The position numbers were made by a program, and so were the translations under genes. This document shows positions 59,046 through 64,000 of a DNA stretch of 64,000 nucleotides, one piece after another. This DNA is from Phytohabitans maris (GTDB lineage Bacteria; Actinomycetota; Actinomycetes; Mycobacteriales; Micromonosporaceae): NCBI RefSeq assembly GCF_031085175.1, contig NZ_JAVHUY010000023.1:1-64000 (forward strand), given 5' to 3'. Positions within the stretch are counted from its first letter, which is position 1. Each line of letters opens with the position of its first letter. Under the pieces are notes generated by a model. The model did not search any database, was not told the origin of the DNA, and saw only the letters and a program-made list of their open reading frames with translations.

Positions 59046-59270
59046 ATGGGCGTCTACGACTGGCCCGGACGCTGGTGGCCACCGGCCGGCACCGTACTCG
59101 CCGTCATCCTGGCGGCCGCCGCTGGCGTGGGCGTCGCGACCCTGCTGCCCCGGCAGAACCCAGCAGGGTACCGAGCCGCCGCCCTGCGCCACCGGGCCGG
59201 AACCGTCCACTCAGGCAGCGGAATAGACCCCGCCGGTGGTCATCGACGACCTCGTGCTGCAGATCGCTGA
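59046..59270 (+). CDS. small single-pass membrane protein
   Basis: ATG 59046, preceded by ACGAGG, gives 74 residues. It has one N-terminal helix (AGTVLAVILAAAAGVGVATL near residue 14) and a basic Pro- and Arg-rich end. No family was recognised. The frame may be real because of its start signals, but the C-terminal half looks like non-coding sequence. The 248 bases after it contain no better candidate. Confidence 0.4.
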   Translation: MGVYDWPGRWWPPAGTVLAVILAAAAGVGVATLLPRQNPAGYRAAALRHRAGTVHSGSGIDPAGGHRRPRAADR

Positions 59271-59518
59271 TACGCGGAGCGACCGAACACGCTCGAGACC
59301 GATGACGCGGCGCGGTCGCGTTTCACGGGCCGAACACAGCCACCCGAACATGCCCACCGGGGCCACCGCATCGACGACCGCAACCCGTACCCGGTGGCTG
59401 AAACCTCACCGCAGACCAGACCCAGCAACCCGCGAACCGAGCCCAAACGCCCGCTGAAGCCGTGCAGCCCACCACAAACAACCCCGCGCATCGATCCACA
59501 ACCGTTGGGAGCCAACAC

Positions 59519-60025
59519 GTGCACGAGTCCGACCTGAGCAGCACCATCCACAGCAGCCGGCACCTGACCGCGTCCGCTGCCGTGTTCGACCCGACCCGCC
59601 GCACGGTGTTGCTGGCCGTGCACAAACTGACCCGCTACTACCAGCTCCCGGGTGGTCATTTCGGGCCGGGGGAGAGTGGTAGCGACGCCGCGATCCGTGA
59701 GGTGCGTGAGGAGACCGGGGTGCAGGCCACCCTGTGGCGGGCAGGCCAGTTCGATGTGCCCGGTGGGACCTGGCAGCCGTCACCGATCATGACGATCGAG
59801 TACCCGGCACCGGCCAACCCGACCTGGAACGAGGACCCGCACCACCACGTCGACCTGCTGTTCCTGGCCACCGCCGACAGCCTTCTGCCCACCGTCCCAC
59901 AACTCGAGGAGGTCGACGCCGTGCGGTGGCTGCCGATCGATGCACTCGACCGTCCGGACGTGCGCCCCGACATGCCAGTGATCGTCCCGATTGCCTGGCG
60001 ACTGCTCCAGATAGGACAGCTGTAG
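59519..60025 (+). CDS. Nudix hydrolase
   Basis: GTG 59519 gives 168 residues. The complete Nudix box GX5EX7REUXEEXGU starts at GGHFGPGESGSDAAIREVRE and closes with ETGV, near residue 47. The start LTASAAVFDPTRRTVLLAVH and the end VRWLPIDAL are also typical. It splits a nucleoside diphosphate linked to another group with Mg(II). The substrate cannot be told. It probably stands alone, 250 bases after the small membrane gene. Confidence 0.9.
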   Translation: MHESDLSSTIHSSRHLTASAAVFDPTRRTVLLAVHKLTRYYQLPGGHFGPGESGSDAAIREVREETGVQATLWRAGQFDVPGGTWQPSPIMTIEYPAPANPTWNEDPHHHVDLLFLATADSLLPTVPQLEEVDAVRWLPIDALDRPDVRPDMPVIVPIAWRLLQIGQL

Positions 60026-60435
60026 ACGGTGTCCGAAAGTGGGACGAACCCGGGCCTGGCCGGCGACGGCTGTGGTGACGCAAACCCTGCCCGACGCCAG
60101 CCCGCTGATCTGCCGCCTCCCGATACCGATGGCAGTGGGAACACCTCTACAAGGCGATCCGTGGCCTGCTGGAGGGCTGCGGCGTACGTCGGGACCGGCC
60201 ACCCGAACGCTACCCCGGTCCGGACCAAAGGGGCCTATCAGCTTCGCGGGCCCTTACCGGTGGCGGTCGGCCAAGCCCACGTGCTGGCCCCTATCGGGGC
60301 GAGCCCGTCGATCCGTTGCCGCACCGACGATACCGCTCGCCGGCCTCGAGGCCAGGCGCTGTTGGGGCGTGCCGTCACCGACAACTGTCCAAACCGGACA
60401 GCATGTGGACGACAACATTACAAGCGAGGAATCTC
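60026..60435. other. 410-base region without a supported gene
   Basis: Several overlapping frames exist, one of which runs into the next gene, but none has a ribosome site plus a recognisable protein. The first part contains WEHLYKAIRGLLEGCGV in one frame, which may be a leftover of a lost gene. Confidence 0.3.
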
Positions 60436-61203
60436 GTGACGAGCAGACTGTTCAACCCCAGGACCGCGGCGGCCGCAGCGGCGGCAGCGGCGGCAGCCGT
60501 GGCCGGTTCAGCGGCGCTGTGGATGGTGCTGTCCTGGCCGTATCCGCGACCAAGTGGCACGCAGCGCTGGCAGGTGGTCCTGGCCGGACTGCTGGTAGGC
60601 ACCACTACCAGCATCGTTGGTGGCGGCCTGGCCGGGGCGGTCGCGTCTGGGAACCGGACGGCGTTGCGCTGGTGGGGCAGGGCCGGGCGGACGCTGCCGG
60701 TGGTGGCGATGGTCACGCTCGTGCTGGCCATGATGGCGGCGTGTGGCTCGCGGTCCCGGCCGGGCGATGGTGTGCCGAGGCTGGCGGATTCGTTGCTGGT
60801 TTCGGATGCGCCGTCCGGGTCGGCGACGCAGAGCTACCCGGCGATGGCGAACCTGATCAAACCGAAGCAGGGCGGCGACCGGCACGCCCGCGGCGCCGCC
60901 CTGGTCTGGCGCACCCATGTGCTCACCGCGGCGCACTGCGTCACCGACCAGGCCGGCACCGTGGAAGACCACACCGGGATGCAGGTCCGGATCCGGTCGG
61001 CCCAGTGGCGCACCGGTGGGCTCGCCACGACTGTGGCGGCGGTGGAGGTGTTTGGGGCCTGGCGCGGCGACGCCCTGCATTGGCCGGACCGAAGCGCGAC
61101 CCTGGCCCTGCTGCGGCTGGCGGCCACCGTGAGACCGGGCGGTGTGTGGTCCTGGTCGGTTGGCGGACTCGCGCCGCCGCGACACAAGGAGGATCCGAGG
61201 TGA
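60436..61203 (+). CDS. membrane-anchored trypsin-like protein, catalytic triad incomplete
   Basis: GTG 60436 with GAGGA five bases upstream gives 255 residues. A poly-Ala helix (residues 10-30), a second and a third hydrophobic part (VVLAGLLVGTTTSIVGGGLA, VVAMVTLVLAMMAACG) anchor it. The outer part is an S1 protease start: VLTAAHCVTDQAG holds the catalytic His. At the usual Asp position (DIALLRL in the family) ATLALLRLA is found. The chain ends before the GDSGG serine loop. It is therefore inactive or a fragment. The end lies 87 bases before the IS1182 insertion. Confidence 0.6.
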   Translation: MTSRLFNPRTAAAAAAAAAAAVAGSAALWMVLSWPYPRPSGTQRWQVVLAGLLVGTTTSIVGGGLAGAVASGNRTALRWWGRAGRTLPVVAMVTLVLAMMAACGSRSRPGDGVPRLADSLLVSDAPSGSATQSYPAMANLIKPKQGGDRHARGAALVWRTHVLTAAHCVTDQAGTVEDHTGMQVRIRSAQWRTGGLATTVAAVEVFGAWRGDALHWPDRSATLALLRLAATVRPGGVWSWSVGGLAPPRHKEDPR

Positions 61204-61294
61204 CCGCTACCGGTTCCAGCCCAGCCGGGCAGCCGCCGGTGGTGGTGACGCAGCCGCCACAGTTGGCCCGGCTCACCCGGTCGCGCCTGGCTAG

Positions 61295-63088
61295 GAGCCC
61301 CCTGAACAATCCGGCTTCGGGTGGGGGTGTGGGAACGGGGAAGGCTTCTCAATGGCCGTCTGTGCGGCGGTTGGGTCACAGCGCGTGGCTGGACAACGAG
61401 CTTGCCTTTCCCCGTTCTGGGTTGAGGTTAGCCCGGTGTCCGGTGGTGGTCAGGCGATGGCCCAGCCGTCGGGGTGGCGGGTGAGGCCGAGGTTGATCAG
61501 GCGGCGGAGGTTGAGGGCGGCCATGCGGGTGTGTAGCCACCAGTCGTTCGCGGTCACGCCGTGGTAGCGCAGTTTGCGGCAGCGGCCTTTCGGGCCGATG
61601 AGCCAGGCGATGGAGCGTTCGACCATGGGTCGGTGCCGGCGGTAGGTGTCACGGAGGTCGTCGTGGGTGGCCCAGTCGTGGCGGGCTTGGCGTAGCAGCG
61701 CGTGGTGTTTGTGTAGGACTAGGCCTCGGCCTGTCTTTGAGGTGGTGCAGTGCTGTTGTAGTGGGCAGTCGCGGCAGGCGGCGCCGAAGGTGACCGTGCG
61801 GCGGGCGGTGATGCGTCGGGTGACGTGGTTGGGGCAGGTGACGGTGCCGGCGGTCTCGTCGACGGTGAAGTCGTCCAGGGTGAACCCGCCGGCAACGGCG
61901 GGGGTCAGCGGTCCCGGTTTGATGACCGCGGTGTGCCCGGCGTCGGTGAGGGCGGCGCGGGCCTCGCCGGTGCCGTAGGCCGAATCGCCCAGTACTTCGA
62001 ACCCGTCGGGCGGCGGATCGACCGGGTCGTTGTCCAGCAGGTACAGACCGACGACGGCTTCGTGGTTGTCCTCGCCGCAGGCCATGGTGAGCTCGCCAGC
62101 GGTGAACAGCCCGGTGTCCGGCTCGATGGCCACGTGGGCCTTGTAGCCGTCCTGGCGGTGGTGCACGGTTTTGTGCGCGTGCCGGGCCTGCGGATCGACG
62201 GTGGAGATCACCCGGTCCTCGGCGACCCGATGGGCGATCCGCCACCGCCCATCCGTGCCATCGGAGCCGTCGGCGGGTTCGACGTCCTGACCGGCGACCA
62301 GCGCCAACAACGCCAAGGCCTGGGCGGCCGGCTCGTCCAGCTTCGCCTCGGCCAACTCAGCCACGATGGTGTTGGCGTCGTTGACCAGCACCGACACCAG
62401 CGCGTCCCGGGCCGCCTTGTCATCCCACGCAATCGAAGGCTTGCCCGGATCATCCCAGTCGTGCGCGTAACACCGCTCGGCAATCAGGTCGGCCGCGGCG
62501 GGGACCAAGCGGCGGACCCTTCGCACCGCGGCGATCAACTGGGTGACCGTGTCCTGCGTAGCCACGGCGTCATCCAGGACCACCGAATCCAACGCCCGCC
62601 GCGTCTTGCCTTTCAACACACCGGTCTGGGCGACCACCTGGCGAACCGCCTCGAAGATCCGGTCCGGCCGGTTCGAGGCCCGTAGCCGGTTGCGCCACAC
62701 CGTCAACGTGGTCGGGTGGAACCCCTCATGATCGATCGGCAGCCCACACGCGGTCTTCCACCGCAGATCACACCGCAACGCGGTCATCGCCTCGCTATCG
62801 GAGCGATCCTCCAACGTCTGCAACACCAGCACCGAGGCGATCACCTCGCCCGGTACCGACGGGCGACCCTTCCCAGACGGGAACAGATCCGCGAACAGCC
62901 CGTCCGGGAACACATCCAGCCGGTGCTCGGCCAGGAACGCGTACACACTGCCCGCCGGTACCAGATGCCCCACCAAAGCCGCGGCATCCAACAACACACG
63001 GTCCGGATCCGATCGACCCTGCATCACCCGATTATCGATCAAACCCGATCAAACCCGATGGACCGCCACACCATTAATCAGCGGTCTC
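61295..63088 (-). mobile_element. IS1182-family insertion sequence, complete
   Basis: The ends GAGCCCCCTGAACAAT (61295-61310) and, on the other strand, GAGACCGCTGATTAAT (63088-63073) are imperfect inverted repeats with 12 of 16 matches. CTAG flanks both ends (61291-61294 and 63089-63092), the four-base palindromic target duplication usual for IS1182. One full transposase gene is inside. The element lies after the protease-like gene and does not cut it. Confidence 0.88.
61450..63042 (-). CDS. IS1182-family transposase
   Basis: A 530-residue DDE transposase. SVYAFLAEHRLDVFPDGLFA and RPSVPGEVIASVLVLQTLED near the start form the DUF772 region. The catalytic core shows Asp in ALDSVVLDDAVATQDT, Asp in VLGDSAYGTGEARAAL and Glu in RPMVERSIAWLIGPKGRCRK. 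A zinc-ribbon-like Cys group (CRDCPLQQHC) lies between, as in other IS1182 proteins. Length and frame are complete, so it may be active. Confidence 0.93.
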   Translation of the reverse strand: MIDNRVMQGRSDPDRVLLDAAALVGHLVPAGSVYAFLAEHRLDVFPDGLFADLFPSGKGRPSVPGEVIASVLVLQTLEDRSDSEAMTALRCDLRWKTACGLPIDHEGFHPTTLTVWRNRLRASNRPDRIFEAVRQVVAQTGVLKGKTRRALDSVVLDDAVATQDTVTQLIAAVRRVRRLVPAAADLIAERCYAHDWDDPGKPSIAWDDKAARDALVSVLVNDANTIVAELAEAKLDEPAAQALALLALVAGQDVEPADGSDGTDGRWRIAHRVAEDRVISTVDPQARHAHKTVHHRQDGYKAHVAIEPDTGLFTAGELTMACGEDNHEAVVGLYLLDNDPVDPPPDGFEVLGDSAYGTGEARAALTDAGHTAVIKPGPLTPAVAGGFTLDDFTVDETAGTVTCPNHVTRRITARRTVTFGAACRDCPLQQHCTTSKTGRGLVLHKHHALLRQARHDWATHDDLRDTYRRHRPMVERSIAWLIGPKGRCRKLRYHGVTANDWWLHTRMAALNLRRLINLGLTRHPDGWAIA

Positions 63089-63417
63089 CTAGCTGCCGCT
63101 AGCTGTCAGTGGACCGGTCGGGCCGCCGGAGATGCGTTCGACACCGGGCGACCGTCGCGGACCAGAAGAGTCAGCGGACGGACCGGGGTTTTCTCATCGA
63201 CCGAGCCTTCCGGCGGCGGACGTGCCGGCCGGTGTCGGGGGCGTGGTGGGGCACGTACCCCCAGGGCCAGCCCTGCGCGATGCTGTCTGGATCAGCCCGG
63301 CACCAAAGCGCGCCGTCAGCGGCCAGCACAATGTCGCCCGTCTGCCATTGTTCTGCGATCCATCCAAGCCGCCGCGCCAACACGGCCCGCACCCCGGTGG
63401 CCCACTCAGGAATTCGC

Positions 63418-63612
63418 TCAGTGCGAGGGTTCGAGATCGTCGAGGCGGACACCCCTGCCTTCGGCGAGGGCGATTCGTATGTCGCCGGCCGGGTCTGGCG
63501 CCATGGGCGCGTCGCCGATCGCGTCGAGCAGCGCGAGCAGTCTGGGGTACGGCGCCTGGCGGATTCGCTCATGGACGCCTCGCTGGCTGGCTTCTCGTAC
63601 CCTTCCACGCAT
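63418..63612 (-). CDS. possible 64-residue protein, doubtful
   Basis: A minus-strand frame encodes a helical, Leu- and Asp-rich peptide (PYPRLLALLDAIGDAPMAPD, then IRIALAEGRGVRLDDL) with normal-looking composition. Its ATG at 63612 overlaps the ATG of the rightward gene at 63611, so both cannot be right at these starts; a later GTG may be used. A second overlapping frame continues to 63171. No family was recognised. The 325 bases between the IS end and this frame hold no supported gene. Confidence 0.3.
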   Translation of the reverse strand: MRGRVREASQRGVHERIRQAPYPRLLALLDAIGDAPMAPDPAGDIRIALAEGRGVRLDDLEPSH

Positions 63613-64000
63613 GGCGTCCGAAGAAGAGGGTAGATCGTCCGGCGGAAGCGCCCGAAAGCTGCCGGTCCTGCGGCGGCTATGGGGTTCGGATCGTCAGTGG
63701 ACGATCGCCGATAAATTGACCGCGCTGGGTCTAGTAGTTGCCCTCGGCAGCCTCGCGGTCGCGGTCGTCCAGCTTCGTCAGGGCGGGACGAGCGCCGCAA
63801 CGCCGTCGACCACATCCTCGGCTGATCCGCCAACGCTGTCCCCCGAGAAGAGCCCGACCTCGAGCGTCACGCCGCCACAGCCGAGCCAAGAAGGTGCTTC
63901 ACCATCCGCGCCTGCCGGACCGCCGTCGTTCGGCCCGGCCGGCGTCGACCTCCTCAGCAGCGGTACCGCGCGCGTGGAAGTCGACGACGAGCCAGTGGGG
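63611..64000 (+). CDS. single-pass membrane protein with Pro/Ser/Thr-rich outer part, cut by window end
   Basis: From ATG 63611 a frame stays open to the last base, 130 codons. The cytoplasmic start is charged (MASEEEGRSSGGSARKLPVL), one helix follows (TALGLVVALGSLAVAVVQLR near residue 44), then a linker rich in Thr, Ser and Pro, and the start of a possible folded part (VDLLSSGTARVEVDDEPV). No stop is reached. Proteins of this design are common near STAND or effector genes in actinobacteria. The function is unknown. Confidence 0.6.
   Translation, partial: MASEEEGRSSGGSARKLPVLRRLWGSDRQWTIADKLTALGLVVALGSLAVAVVQLRQGGTSAATPSTTSSADPPTLSPEKSPTSSVTPPQPSQEGASPSAPAGPPSFGPAGVDLLSSGTARVEVDDEPVG

Noticed and set aside
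1-64000. CRISPR arrays, tRNA or rRNA genes
   Set aside because: No regularly spaced repeats, tRNA cloverleaf consensus or rRNA segments were recognised on either strand by eye. A tRNA scan would be needed to be sure.

Overview
The window is high-GC DNA with many GTG starts, tightly overlapping stop/start codons and regulator families typical of filamentous actinobacteria. A Micromonosporaceae-like actinomycete is the best guess from gene content alone, and nothing in the window proves the genus. No rRNA, tRNA or CRISPR array was recognised.

Layout. (1) 0-1.0 kb: an IS5-type element inserted in, and truncating, a zinc alcohol dehydrogenase gene. (2) 1.0-13.4 kb: a divergent carbohydrate locus. 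Leftward run a medium-chain dehydrogenase, a LacI regulator and the broken dehydrogenase. Rightward run a CUT1-type sugar ABC importer without its ATPase, two GH32-superfamily proteins, and a separated version of the plant Tm-1 architecture (TIM-barrel, UPF0261 protein, second TIM-barrel) plus an EthD-like protein. The second TIM-barrel gene is interrupted by an in-frame TAG and an 80-base stretch of only G and C. (3) 13.7-18.6 kb: a fused GNAT/histidine-kinase gene scar, a TetR-controlled membrane protein, and a MarR/MFS pair. (4) 19.0-48.8 kb: a large catabolic region run by a FadR-type GntR and/or an IclR regulator. (5) 49.9-55.7 kb: a dead HpaB-like flavin monooxygenase, a possible small transposable remnant, a lipoprotein, a short GntR, and an NMT1-type binding protein/methyltransferase/permease set. 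(6) 56-64 kb: an accessory stretch with a TraB-like protein, a frameshifted NB-ARC gene, a CPBP protease, a Nudix hydrolase, an incomplete trypsin-like protein, an IS1182-type element and an open-ended membrane protein.

The most interesting part is region 4. At least seven promoters there carry the same operator, close to RGTC-N3-CCAWT-N-GRCC, placed at or just downstream of the -10 box, and a related site lies before the GntR gene. The controlled units encode three Pht5-like (4,5-dihydroxyphthalate decarboxylase/NMT1 fold) proteins, two cupin proteins, an HpcH/HpaI aldolase, a TauD-like dioxygenase, an M29/NicX-like metalloprotein, a MoxR/NorQ ATPase with its VWA partner, a thiamine-diphosphate enzyme, a PuuE-like deacetylase, a LigJ-like hydratase, a ferric-type ABC importer, a PDC-lactonase-like amidohydrolase, a full Rieske system (oxygenase, ferredoxin, reductase), a Cys-nucleophile hydrolase, a dehydrogenase and an EutA-like reactivase without its usual lyase. 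The parts point to uptake and oxidative degradation of an aromatic or heterocyclic acid through a protocatechuate-4,5-cleavage-like lower pathway. No ring-cleavage LigAB is visible, and the combination of two enzyme-maintenance systems (MoxR/VWA and EutA-like) with these enzymes is not a pathway I recognise.
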